DNA from: Gammaproteobacteria bacterium
GTDB taxonomy: Bacteria > Pseudomonadota > Gammaproteobacteria > Thiohalobacterales > Thiohalobacteraceae
Reading direction: 5' to 3'
Length of the DNA: 39,485 nt
Assembly (NCBI GenBank): GCA_002699185.1
Contig: PABG01000075.1
Coordinates: 1-39,485, forward strand
Part shown: in pieces, positions 30,595-39,485 of the stretch
Numbering within the stretch: the first letter of the stretch is position 1
Layout: each line of letters starts with the position of its first letter
The notes under the pieces: generated by a model
What the model saw: only the letters and a program-made list of their open reading frames with translations
What the model was told of the DNA's origin: nothing
Database searches by the model: none
Made by a program: the position numbers and the translations under genes

Positions 30595-32439
30595 TTATGA
30601 CGCCTGCGTCTCACACCAGGCGCTGATCGTCTGCAGGAAGTCGCTGCCGTAACGCTCGAACTTGGTCTGGCCGACGCCGCTGATGGCCAGCAGCGCCTCG
30701 GCGTCACGGGGTTTGACGCGCGCCATCTGGATCAGGCTGGCATCGCCGAAGATGATGTAGGGCGGCACGCCCTGGGCCTCGGCCAGGCGTTTGCGCAGGC
30801 CGCGCAGTTCCTCGAACAGGGCCTCGTCATAGGGACCTTCCGCGGCGGCGGCACGCGGACGCTTGCGACTGCGCTCGCGCACCCGTGGCCGGGCCAGTTC
30901 CAGGTTCTGCTCACCGCGCAGCAGCGGCCGGGCACGTTCGGTAAGCTTCAACACCGAATAGTTGGCCACGTCCTGGGTCAGATAGCCCAGATGAATCAGC
31001 TGGCGCAGGATGGAGACCCAGTCCTGCTCGCTGGTCTCGCTGCCGATGCCGTAGGTGGAGAGGCGGTCATGACCGAGTCGGCGGATGCGTTCGTTGTCCA
31101 GTCCGCGCAACACATCGACCACATGCTTGATGCCGAAGCGCTGGCCGACCCGGTACACGCACGACAGGGCCATCTGCGCCGGGACCGTTGCATCGAAGCG
31201 CTCGGGCGGGTCCAGGCAGACATCGCAGTTGCCGCAGTCCTGCTCCAGGCTCTGGTCGAAGTAGTGCAGCAGGATGCGCCGGCGGCACACGCCGCTTTCG
31301 GCAAAGTCCACCATGGCATTGAGCTTGTGCAGCTCGATGCGGCGCTGGTCGGGATCCTCGGTATTGTCCACCAGCCGGCGGGCGGTGACGATGTCCTGCT
31401 GGCCGTGCAGCAGCAGCGCCTCGGCCGGCAGGCCGTCGCGCCCTGCCCGCCCGGTCTCCTGATAATAGCCCTCGATGTTGCGCGGCAGGTCGTAATGGAC
31501 GACGAAGCGCACATTGGGCTTGTCGATGCCCATGCCGAAGGCCACCGTGGCGACCACCAGGTCGAGCCGGTCGCGCAGGAAGTCCTCCTGCACCCGGCGG
31601 CGCTGCTCGCCCGGCAGGCCGGCGTGGTAGGCAGCGGCGCGCAGACCGCGCTCGGCCAGCCGCTGCGCCACCTCGTCGACCCGCTTGCGGCTCAGGGCAT
31701 AGACGATGCCGGCCTGCTCCGGGCGCGTCTCCAGAAAGGCCAGCAGCTGCTCGAAGGGCTTGTGCTTTTCCAGCACGGTGTAGCGGATGTTGGGCCGGTC
31801 GAAGCCGGTGACGTGCTCGCGTGCGCCTGTCAGTCTGAGCACCCGCAGGATATCGGCGCGGGTCTGGACATCGGCGGTGGCGGTCAGCGCGATACGCGGC
31901 ACGCCCGGAAAATGCTCGGCCAGCCCGCCCAGGCGGGCGTATTCGGGCCGGAAATCATGCCCCCACTGGGACACGCAATGGGCTTCATCGATGGCGATCA
32001 GGGCCAGCGGGATCTCCTGCAGCCGTTCCAGGAAGCCTTCGCTCAGCAGCCGTTCCGGGCTGACATAGAGCAGATCCAGCTCACCGGCGTGCAGCCGTGC
32101 CAGCACCTGGCGGGCGCTGTCACTGTCCAGGTTCGAGTTGTAGCCGGCCGCGGCCACGCCGTTGGCCTGCAGAGCGGCGACCTGATCCTGCATCAACGAG
32201 ATCAGGGGCGAGACCACCAGCGCCGTGCCGGATCGCAGCAGGGCCGGGATCTGGTAGCACAGGGACTTGCCGCCGCCGGTGGGCATGAGCACGAAGACGT
32301 CCTCACCGGCGGTGAGCTGCTCGATGATGCGCTGCTGGTGAGGGCGGAAATCGGCGTAACCGAAGGTGTCGCGCAGGATGCGGCGGGCCGCCTCGGCCGG
32401 ATCGTCGCGGGTTTGGGGCTGCGGGTCCATCCGCCTCAT
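30595..32439 (-). CDS. recQ: ATP-dependent DNA helicase RecQ
   Basis: The protein has 614 residues, the normal RecQ length. The order is Walker A MPTGGGKSLCYQ (about 52-63), DEAH box IDEAHCVSQWGHDFR (151-154), helicase motif VI QETGRAGRDG, zinc-binding cysteines CRRRILLHYF...CGNCDVC, the RQC winged helix and a C-terminal HRDC domain (about 530-605). It unwinds 3'-overhang DNA in recombination and repair. Starts at 32439 and 32430 are both possible; neither has an ideal ribosome site. It begins 25 bases after egtD and is likely transcribed with egtB-egtD. Confidence 0.95.
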   Translation of the reverse strand: MRRMDPQPQTRDDPAEAARRILRDTFGYADFRPHQQRIIEQLTAGEDVFVLMPTGGGKSLCYQIPALLRSGTALVVSPLISLMQDQVAALQANGVAAAGYNSNLDSDSARQVLARLHAGELDLLYVSPERLLSEGFLERLQEIPLALIAIDEAHCVSQWGHDFRPEYARLGGLAEHFPGVPRIALTATADVQTRADILRVLRLTGAREHVTGFDRPNIRYTVLEKHKPFEQLLAFLETRPEQAGIVYALSRKRVDEVAQRLAERGLRAAAYHAGLPGEQRRRVQEDFLRDRLDLVVATVAFGMGIDKPNVRFVVHYDLPRNIEGYYQETGRAGRDGLPAEALLLHGQQDIVTARRLVDNTEDPDQRRIELHKLNAMVDFAESGVCRRRILLHYFDQSLEQDCGNCDVCLDPPERFDATVPAQMALSCVYRVGQRFGIKHVVDVLRGLDNERIRRLGHDRLSTYGIGSETSEQDWVSILRQLIHLGYLTQDVANYSVLKLTERARPLLRGEQNLELARPRVRERSRKRPRAAAAEGPYDEALFEELRGLRKRLAEAQGVPPYIIFGDASLIQMARVKPRDAEALLAISGVGQTKFERYGSDFLQTISAWCETQAS

Positions 32440-32464
32440 TCTACCCGATCGGGGTCGGCGCCGC

Positions 32465-33432
32465 TCAGGCGGCCACCTCCAGGCAGTGTACGCTGAACAG
32501 GCGATCGCGATCGGTCCAGACCGCCAGCGGCTCGAAACCGGCCCCGGCGGCCAGGGCCTGAAAGCCGGCCACGCTGTATTTGTAGGAGCACTCGGTATGG
32601 ATGCCCTCGCCGGCCTCGAACCGGAAGCGCTGACCGTCCAGCCGCACCTGCTGCAGGCAGTCGCTGACCAGGTGCATCTCGACCCGGCCGTGCACGGGGG
32701 CGTAGAAGGCCCGGTGGTGGAAGTGCGCCAGGTCGAAATCCGCGCCCAGCTCGCGATTGATACGCACCAGAAGGTTGCGGTTGAAGGCAGCGGTCACGCC
32801 GGCAGCATCGTTATAGGCGGCGTTGAGTATGGCCGGGTCCTTCTGCAGGTCCACGCCGATCAGCAGCCGGCCGCCCGGACCCAGGGCACGGGCGACATGC
32901 GCGAGCAGCTGCCGGGCCTGGTCCGGCTCGAAGTTGCCGATGCTGGAACCGGGAAAGAAAGCCGCGCGCGGCAAGCCTTCCGGCAGTGCGGGCAGCGCCA
33001 GCCCCTGTGAGTAATCCACGCAGGCGGCGTGCACCCGGATATCGGGATAGTCACGGGCCAGTTCGCCGGCGGCCAGCAACAGGAAGTCACGCGAGATGTC
33101 CAGTGGCATGTAGAGCGCCGGCCGCAGGGCATCGAGCAGCAGCCGGATCTTGCGGCTGCTGCCCGAGCCCAGTTCCACCAGCACCCCGCCGCGGCCGAGC
33201 AGTTCCGCCATCGCCTCGCCGTGGGCCTCCAGCAGTCCCAGCTCGGTACGCGTGGGATAGTACTCCGGGGTCCCGGTAATGGCCTCGAACAACTCGGAGC
33301 CGCGCCGGTCATAGAACAGCTTGGGCGAAAGCCGCCGCGGCCGCTGCCCCAGGCCCCGCAGCACTTCGGTGCGCAGGTCCTCGATCTGCGGCTGCATATC
33401 ATGAAATTGAACGGCAGAATCAGCAGAGGGCT

Positions 33433-33436
<4 letters not shown>
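32465..33436 (-). CDS. egtD: L-histidine N-alpha-methyltransferase EgtD
   Basis: The protein has 323 residues. It begins its core with GLGQRPRRLSPKLFYDRRG, then FEAITGTPEYYPTRTE, a strong EgtD signature. The SAM motif GGVLVELGSGSSRK and FPGSSIGNFEPDQAR are as in the family. It makes hercynine by three SAM-dependent methylations of histidine, the first step of ergothioneine synthesis, in the cytosol. Its start overlaps the egtB stop (ATGA), so the two are translationally coupled. Each cycle releases three SAH, which AhcY in this window could process. Confidence 0.94.
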
Positions 33437-34731
<1,295 letters not shown>

Positions 34732-34889
34732 GCCCGTTCCTTCAGTTGTTTCCAGCGGCGCCGTGCAGGAATCACGACGCCGGGACTGCCCCCGGAGAGT
34801 GCCATGACAACATGGCGGCTGCAAACGCAGGCGTAGAAAAGGCAGGGTTATTGCGGTTCGCGCAACAGCTTCCCGCACTCGGGCATGGA

Positions 34890-35306
34890 TCAAACATCCA
34901 GCTTGCGCCGCAACGCCTTGTCCTGGCCGCGGCGTTTCTTGGCTTCCAGTCGACGCTGGCGCGCACTGCGCGAGGGCTTGGTGGGGATACGCCGTTTCGC
35001 CGGCGTGAGCGCGCTGCGGATCAGTTCCGACAGGCGCTCCAGGGCCTGGGCACGGTTGCGCTCCTGAGTGCGTGCGGCCTGGGCCTTGATCACGAGCACC
35101 CCGTCGCGGGTGATGCGGCGGTCGCGCCGGGCGAGCAGCCGCTGCTTGCAGGTCTCGGGCAGCGAGGAGGCGGGGATATCGAAGCGCAGATGAATGGCCG
35201 TGGCCAGTTTGTTCACGTTCTGGCCGCCGGCGCCCTGGGCACGCACCGCACTGATCTCGAGTTCCTCCTCCGGCAACGTCAGGTCGGGCGTGATCTGCAG
35301 ATCCAT
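34890..35306 (-). CDS. arfB: Alternative ribosome-rescue factor ArfB (peptidyl-tRNA hydrolase)
   Basis: The protein has 138 residues. The catalytic GGQ of release factors is at 27-29 in VRAQGAGGQNVNK. The Arg/Lys-rich tail (about 100-138), which enters the empty mRNA channel of stalled ribosomes, is intact. The ATG at 35306 matches the family start MDLQI; the longer frame to 35483 belongs to a different frame of the preceding gene's region. The ribosome site is weak. It lies 19 bases after the 82-residue gene, likely in one transcript. Confidence 0.92.
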   Translation of the reverse strand: MDLQITPDLTLPEEELEISAVRAQGAGGQNVNKLATAIHLRFDIPASSLPETCKQRLLARRDRRITRDGVLVIKAQAARTQERNRAQALERLSELIRSALTPAKRRIPTKPSRSARQRRLEAKKRRGQDKALRRKLDV

Positions 35307-35325
35307 GGCGCAGCTGCGGCCGGAC

Positions 35326-35574
35326 TCAGTCCTTGCGCAGTTCCCCCTCTGGCGACAGCCCCTGCAACAGGCGCTCGACCTCCTCCAGTTCCTCGGCGGT
35401 ACTGCGGGCGATGGCAGCCAGCACGTCGGCGTTTTCCAGTTGCTGCGCCCGCTCCTCCGAATCGGGATCCAGGCCGGCGGCATAATCCTGTTTTATCGCA
35501 TCGAGACGCTCACGCAGGTCCTCTCTGCGCTGCAGCAGCCCGTCGCGGTCGGTGTCATCGGGATCGATCGGCAT
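35326..35574 (-). CDS. Small coiled-coil protein of unknown function
   Basis: The protein has 82 residues, is very acidic and almost wholly helical, with heptad-like Leu/Ile spacing (LLQRREDLRERLDAI, VLAAIARSTAEELEEVERLL). The layout recalls a DksA-type coiled coil lacking the zinc finger, but the similarity is only in shape. GGGAGGGG precedes the ATG. It precedes arfB in an apparent operon and is divergent from the 137-residue gene. Confidence 0.78.
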   Translation of the reverse strand: MPIDPDDTDRDGLLQRREDLRERLDAIKQDYAAGLDPDSEERAQQLENADVLAAIARSTAEELEEVERLLQGLSPEGELRKD

Positions 35575-35648
35575 GTTCCCCTCCCAGCCCGGCGCGCAAA
35601 TCTGCTAGGCTGTTGTTCAACAGAAACCATCCATGAGGATAAGCGACC

Positions 35649-36062
35649 ATGCAACAGGATGAAAGCCTCGAAACCCCGCAGATGGACGCCGCCGACCTGT
35701 ATCGCGAGGAGGTGATCACCGACCGCCGGGTGGGCAGTATCCGGGTGCTGACTCCCGTCACCGCCGAGGGCGCGACGGATCCCGGACGCGCCGTGGTCTA
35801 TGTGGGACAGGCGCAACTGATGACGCCTGCCGGTGCGCTGCCGCTGAATTTCGAGATCCCCGCCGCCTCCCTGGCCGAGGCCGTGGACAAGTTCAGCGAA
35901 GCGACCGAGCAGGCCGTGGAACGCACCATGCAGGAACTCGAGGAGATGCGCCGCGAGGCGGCTTCCTCCATTGTCATCCCCAAGGCCGGCGGTGAGGGCA
36001 TGGGCGGCCCCGGAGGCGGACTCGGCGGCGGCATGCCGGGCGGCGGCTTTCAGCTGCCCTGA
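35649..36062 (+). CDS. Hypothetical soluble protein with Gly-rich tail
   Basis: The protein has 137 residues. The N-terminal half is beta-rich (VGSIRVLTPVTAEGAT, AVVYVGQAQLMTPAGALPL). A charged helix (about 80-110) follows, and the C-terminus is a flexible Gly/Met/Pro tail. No family with a known function was recognised. AGGATAAG precedes the ATG. It is divergent from the coiled-coil gene across a 74-base gap, and upstream of the cold-shock gene on the same strand. Confidence 0.75.
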   Translation: MQQDESLETPQMDAADLYREEVITDRRVGSIRVLTPVTAEGATDPGRAVVYVGQAQLMTPAGALPLNFEIPAASLAEAVDKFSEATEQAVERTMQELEEMRREAASSIVIPKAGGEGMGGPGGGLGGGMPGGGFQLP

Positions 36063-36247
36063 ATGCGCATCGGGACCAGATGACAGCAGCATGACAGAGG
36101 CAGCGCTTTTTTGCTGTACATATGCGGATGCTGGGGTAAACTGAAATTGATTGCATGAATTCAGGTGTCTGGCTTGCGCCCTCCCCACGCCGTCTTCCTC
36201 GCATGCAATCGGTCATCATCGTCAGTCAAGTGCTAGAGGTACGTTTC

Positions 36248-36454
36248 ATGGCTACAGGTACTGTGAAGTGGTTCAACGAGTCCAAGGGTTTCGGCTTCAT
36301 CACTCCCGCGGACGGCGGTTCGGATGTCTTCGTGCATTTCTCGGCCATCCAGGGCAAGGGCTTCAAGACCCTGCTCGAGGGTCAGTCCGTGACCTTTGAT
36401 GTCGAACAGGGGCCCAAGGGTCCACAGGCCGCGAACGTCGTGGCCCAGGGCTGA
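36248..36454 (+). CDS. CspA-family cold-shock protein
   Basis: The protein has 68 residues, one OB-fold cold-shock domain. RNP1 KGFGFITP and RNP2 VFVHFSAI are intact. It binds single-stranded RNA or DNA and prevents secondary structure. The ATG at 36248 matches the family start [10 protein letters not shown]. The 185-base upstream gap could include a long 5' leader, common for csp genes. A strong terminator follows, so it is monocistronic at its 3' end. Confidence 0.95.
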   Translation: MATGTVKWFNESKGFGFITPADGGSDVFVHFSAIQGKGFKTLLEGQSVTFDVEQGPKGPQAANVVAQG

Positions 36455-36482
36455 GCGCTCTGCCGCGGCAATGAGCATGCAG

Positions 36483-36514
36483 ACCCCGCACTCAGGTGCG
36501 GGGTTTGTTTTTTT
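36483..36514 (+). terminator. Rho-independent terminator of the cold-shock gene
   Basis: ACCCCGCAC (36483-36491) pairs exactly with GTGCGGGGT (36496-36504) around a TCAG loop. A T-rich run with seven consecutive T residues follows. It lies 28 bases past the csp stop. Confidence 0.92.
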
Positions 36515-36602
36515 GCGGCGCGGGAAATGAGGGGTATGCATTGAATTCCGGGGAGCGGTAATATTCGGGGTCTGACGACCCATACCGGCACAAGGAGTTC
36601 AC

Positions 36603-37082
36603 ATGCGCGCCCTGATCCTGTTTCCCCTCCTGCTGCTCTGCAACCCCGCCGTCGCCGCCGGCGACACTGCCCCCTGGGGCACGGCGGCCGATAACCAGCT
36701 CGAGATCGAGTATGCACCGCACAAGGTGCTCTACGATGTCAGCGCCGGCAGCGTGGAACAGTTCGAAGGCGTGCTCGACCGGGCCAGTTATCTGAACAAT
36801 GTCTACGGCGCCGATCCGTTCGATGCCTCCATCGTGCTGGTGCTGCACGGCGGCGAGATCGACTTCTTCGCCCTGGAGAATCACGACCGCTACCGGGAAC
36901 TGATGCGCCGCGCCCAGAGCCTGACGGTCGGCGGGATCATCGAATTCCGCATGTGCCGCATCGCCGCGCGGGGCCACGGCTATGCCCCGAAGGATATACA
37001 CGGCTTTGTGAAGATGGTGCCGATGGCGGATGCCGAGATCGTGCGCCTGCAGCAGGAGGAAGGCTACGCCTACATGCGCTGA
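36603..37082 (+). CDS. Exported DsrE family protein
   Basis: The protein has 159 residues with a signal peptide ending AVAAG near residue 19. The mature part has the DsrE/DsrF-like fold: HKVLYDVSAGS, FDASIVLVLHGGEIDFF and IEFRMCRIAARGHG. Cys117 lies where DsrE-type proteins hold their sulfur-carrying cysteine. AAGGAG precedes the ATG. Periplasmic DsrE proteins are known near sulfur-oxidation genes, but none is adjacent here. It ends one base before the convergent DUF3014 gene's stop. Confidence 0.85.
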   Translation: MRALILFPLLLLCNPAVAAGDTAPWGTAADNQLEIEYAPHKVLYDVSAGSVEQFEGVLDRASYLNNVYGADPFDASIVLVLHGGEIDFFALENHDRYRELMRRAQSLTVGGIIEFRMCRIAARGHGYAPKDIHGFVKMVPMADAEIVRLQQEEGYAYMR

Positions 37083-37083
37083 T

Positions 37084-37932
37084 TCAGTCGATCTCGAGCC
37101 GGGTCAGGCGCGCACGGATCTCGCGCAGCTTCGCCTTCACCCGGCGGGCATTGTCCGCCCCCATACGGATCAGCGTCTTCTGCCCGGCTGACAGCGATTC
37201 CAGTTCGGGATCGGCGTACTGATACAGCACGTGCGGGCGCGTCAGCCGGACCGGATCACTCACCTCGGGCGTGGCCAGCAGGTGATCGATCACCTCCACC
37301 AGACGGTCGTTGAAATAGGCGTCGGGATAACCGAGTTCCTCGTAGGCAGCCTGGAACAGCGGGTAGTAGCGGATATAGAGTCCGGTGAAGGCCGCGGTAT
37401 CCAGTGATTCCAGCAGACGGACATGGGGGACGTAGCGGCGGTAGTTCTCCGGCCGGATGAAATACTCATCCTCGCCCGCGCCGGCCCTGACCAGAAAGCG
37501 CTCCGGCGCGGTCTGTACCGCCAGCTGCTTCAGCGAGAAGCGGGTCCGCGGCAGGTTGTCGACGGTCACCACCAGACGGCGGATGAAGCCGTCGATATTG
37601 AACAATCCCAGGGCATCGCCGGCGGCGAACATGGTCTGCAGGGCCTGGCTGGCCAGTGGATCGCTCTCGCCGAGTGCGGGCAGTGGCGGCGCGGGCTCCG
37701 GTCCCGGCTCCGGCGCGTCCCCCGGCGGCGATTCCATCCCGCCGCCGACATCGGCATCCAGGGCCGACGGCGGCTCCGGCACCGGGTACTGCGGAGCCGG
37801 AGGTTCGGCTTCCTGTATGGACCGGGCGGGTTCGGGGGCGGGGGTGCGCGTCTGCTGCGGCGGTTGCTGCCAGAAATACAGTGCACCCAGCACCGCCAAT
37901 ACCACCACAATCGCCAGGATTGTCCTGTTCAT
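37084..37932 (-). CDS. DUF3014 domain-containing membrane-anchored protein
   Basis: The protein has 282 residues. One N-terminal membrane anchor (about 5-22) is followed by a Pro/Glu-rich linker (about 24-88). The DUF3014 domain (about 90-282) includes GFIRRLVVTVDNLPR, YRRYVPHVRLLESLD and LIRMGADNARRVKAKLREIR. The bulk should be periplasmic. GGGGGAAT precedes the ATG. Its function is unknown. It is co-oriented with the 82-residue gene and the YheT-like gene upstream. Confidence 0.85.
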   Translation of the reverse strand: MNRTILAIVVVLAVLGALYFWQQPPQQTRTPAPEPARSIQEAEPPAPQYPVPEPPSALDADVGGGMESPPGDAPEPGPEPAPPLPALGESDPLASQALQTMFAAGDALGLFNIDGFIRRLVVTVDNLPRTRFSLKQLAVQTAPERFLVRAGAGEDEYFIRPENYRRYVPHVRLLESLDTAAFTGLYIRYYPLFQAAYEELGYPDAYFNDRLVEVIDHLLATPEVSDPVRLTRPHVLYQYADPELESLSAGQKTLIRMGADNARRVKAKLREIRARLTRLEID

Positions 37933-37997
37933 ATTCCCCCGCCGGCCGGATCCATGTCAGAGCATTGTGCCTGATCCATCGGCCGGGGAAAATCCCG

Positions 37998-38246
37998 CTA
38001 CTTCGCACCCGCCTCCAACTGGCGCAGACAGTCGAGTATCTCGTCCAGCAGATCGTCAAACTCCCCGGGCGCCGGCATGTTCTCCTCCTCGGCGATCTCC
38101 AGTTCGCGGGCATCGTATTCCCAGCGCCGCAGCAGTTCGATCTTCTGCGCATCGCTCAGGTCGTCCCGCGCCATCAGTTCGTGGGGACGGCGAAAGACCG
38201 CGGTTGGATCGAGTCGGGCGGTGTCCCATTGAGCCGCATCCATCAT
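37998..38246 (-). CDS. Small conserved protein of unknown function
   Basis: The protein has 82 residues, acidic and helical, reading DLSDAQKIELLRRWEYDARELEIAEEENMPAP. This phrase recalls small proteobacterial proteins of unknown function that I cannot name with confidence. The start is at 38246, five bases after GGAGG; a second ATG follows directly. The frame is open to 38519, but that extension is unlikely. It lies 65 bases upstream of the DUF3014 gene on the same strand. Confidence 0.8.
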   Translation of the reverse strand: MMDAAQWDTARLDPTAVFRRPHELMARDDLSDAQKIELLRRWEYDARELEIAEEENMPAPGEFDDLLDEILDCLRQLEAGAK

Positions 38247-38412
38247 GCCCACCTCCGTGATTGAAATGCATGTCAAGGATAGTCGAGTTTTCACACTGGT
38301 GTCGGCGGCGATCGGATTCAACCCGCCGTGGGCCAGGCCGGGGCGATGGCGCTCCGGGACCTGGTGGCGCAGATGTACGAACAGCTTGCTTGAGCGGCTG
38401 GAGAAACAGACC

Positions 38413-39402
38413 TCAGGGCAGCGGCAGGCGCTCACGCAACCAGGCCAGGATACGCTGCTCGGCCCAGTAGATCGGGCGCCAGGGAAAGCGCCCGGCGACG
38501 AAACCGACATGGCCGCCACGCTCGGACAGCGCCAGGGTCACGCCCGGCCCCAGATCGCCGGGGGCCGGCACCGTGTCGGGATACATGAAGGGATCGTCAC
38601 GGGCATGCAGGATCAGGGTCGGCGTGACGATGCCGCCCACATAGCCGGCGGCGCTGCAGCGGCGGTAATAGTCGGCGGCGTCGGCGAAACCGTTGAGCGG
38701 GGCGGTAATGCGGTCATCGAAGGCGCGGATACTGTCGATCCGGTCCAGATCCATCCCCGGTACTGTCGCCCGGTGGCGGCAGCGGCGGCGATAGGAAGAT
38801 TTCAAGCGATTTAACAGATATCTTCCATAAATCCTTGAAACACCTGTATCCATTCGCTGCACTGCAGCCTCCAGCCGGAAGGGGACCGACACGGCCACGG
38901 CACACGCCAGACCACTGTCCGCGCCGCTCTCGCCCAGGTGCTTGAGCAGCAGGTTTCCGCCCAGGGAAAAACCCACTGCGGCCCGTGGTGCGCAATCACG
39001 GGCGCGCAGCCAGGCCAGCACCTCGCGCAGATCGTCGCTGGCGCCGGAATGGTAGCTGCGGGCCAGGCGGTTCGGCTCCTCACTGCAGCCGCGCAGGTGC
39101 ATGAACCGGGCGCGGCAGCCGGCCGCGGCCAGGGCATTCAGGAGGGGGGTGGCGTAGTGGGAGTTCAGCGAGCCTTCCAGGCCATGGATGATCAGCACCC
39201 CCGGTCCGGATTCCGGACCGCAGGCGGCCAGATCGATGAAATCGCCATCGGCGAGTTCGACCCGCTCGCGGGTCAGCGCCAGGCGCCGCGGCCGACGCGC
39301 CAGCACCGGCCACAGGGTCTGCAGGTGCGGTGAAGGCAGCCACCAGGCCGGCCGGAAACCGGCCTGGTCTTGTCCCGAGCCGGTCTCAGGCGACCGATCC
39401 AT
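38413..39402 (-). CDS. YheT family alpha/beta hydrolase
   Basis: The protein has 329 residues. It begins with the YheT-type PAWWLPSPHLQTLWP. Next come LIIHGLEGS, the nucleophile elbow AVGFSLGGN (Ser146), a late acid stretch LHARDDPFMYP, and His in RGGHVGFV. These form a complete catalytic triad of this esterase group, whose substrate is unknown. A short AT-rich patch at about 38800-38840 lies within the gene but does not break the frame. It starts 24 bases after the stop of the partial gene at the window edge. Confidence 0.9.
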   Translation of the reverse strand: MDRSPETGSGQDQAGFRPAWWLPSPHLQTLWPVLARRPRRLALTRERVELADGDFIDLAACGPESGPGVLIIHGLEGSLNSHYATPLLNALAAAGCRARFMHLRGCSEEPNRLARSYHSGASDDLREVLAWLRARDCAPRAAVGFSLGGNLLLKHLGESGADSGLACAVAVSVPFRLEAAVQRMDTGVSRIYGRYLLNRLKSSYRRRCRHRATVPGMDLDRIDSIRAFDDRITAPLNGFADAADYYRRCSAAGYVGGIVTPTLILHARDDPFMYPDTVPAPGDLGPGVTLALSERGGHVGFVAGRFPWRPIYWAEQRILAWLRERLPLP

Positions 39403-39426
39403 GCCGGGACGGGCGCAGATGCGTGC

Positions 39427-39485
39427 TTACTGCCCCCCCATGACCGAGCGGCGGATCTCCATCATCTGCTCCTGCTTGCTCTGCA
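39427..39485 (-). CDS. C-terminal end of a gene cut by the window edge
   Basis: On the minus strand an open frame runs in from the edge and ends SKQEQMMEIRRSVMGGQ with a TAA at 39427-39429. The residue pattern is protein-like, and the stop lies 24 bases before the YheT-like gene start. Too little is present to name it. Confidence 0.5.
   Translation of the reverse strand, partial: QSKQEQMMEIRRSVMGGQ

Noticed and set aside
30991-32496. A 501-codon open frame on the plus strand
   Set aside because: It is antisense to recQ, which carries every helicase motif on the other strand.
38271-38276. Perfect TTGACA (minus strand) as a -35 box
   Set aside because: It lies only about 25 bases before the ATG of the 82-residue gene and has no -10 at proper spacing.

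Overview
The window is a GC-rich, densely packed piece of a bacterial chromosome. It most likely comes from a gammaproteobacterium of the Chromatiales / sulfur-oxidiser type. That placement is an inference from gene content: a two-gene cytochrome c4-like pair, DUF2970, DUF3014, DUF1269, ArfB and YheT housekeeping proteins, DsrE and rhodanese sulfur-carrier domains, EgtB/EgtD, and several families of palindromic intergenic repeats. No rRNA, tRNA, CRISPR array, integrase or transposase gene was seen.

Layout. (1) 166-5040 is an arsenic/sulfur cluster organised around one divergent promoter. To the left run a sterol-desaturase-family oxygenase, a VTT-rhodanese membrane fusion, the arsenosugar radical SAM enzyme ArsS and its TIGR04283 glycosyltransferase. 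To the right run an ArsR-rhodanese fusion regulator and a small CxxC protein. (2) 5295-12397 is a mixed accessory stretch: DUF411 metal-binding protein, CPA1 cation/proton antiporter, exported peroxiredoxin, DUF2235 hydrolase, cupin, a secreted protein of unknown function, an unknown 210-residue protein and a PsiE-like membrane protein. The last two are visibly richer in AT. (3) 12601-18267 is one giant gene encoding two UvrA units in tandem, with a palindromic repeat translated in the linker between them. (4) 18608-20224 holds a small membrane protein and a PDC-sensor protein. (5) 20291-24866 is a membrane-lipid and methyl-cycle block: PmtA-like methyltransferase, Cfa synthase and geranylgeranyl-reductase-like flavoprotein in one operon, with S-adenosylhomocysteinase divergently beside them. 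(6) 24987-28666 carries a GNAT/M20 pair, then a glycosyltransferase/sulfotransferase pair. (7) 28777-29904 holds a DUF2970 protein and two monohaem cytochromes c. (8) 29971-34731 holds a DUF1269 protein, RecQ and the ergothioneine genes egtB-egtD. (9) 34890-39485 is mainly small conserved proteins, ArfB, a cold-shock protein with a clear terminator, DsrE, DUF3014, a YheT hydrolase and the tail of one more gene.

How they fit together: several units turn on SAM chemistry (ArsS, PmtA, Cfa, EgtD), and AhcY would recycle the SAH produced by the methyltransferases. Sulfur and thiol handling recurs (three proteins with rhodanese/DsrE folds, EgtB, peroxiredoxin). The two most interesting blocks are the ArsR-rhodanese controlled arsenosugar/oxygenase cluster and the PmtA-Cfa-GGR lipid operon. 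Each may make a modified lipid or sugar not described for this kind of organism. All functional statements come from reading motifs and family resemblance by eye; no database search was run.
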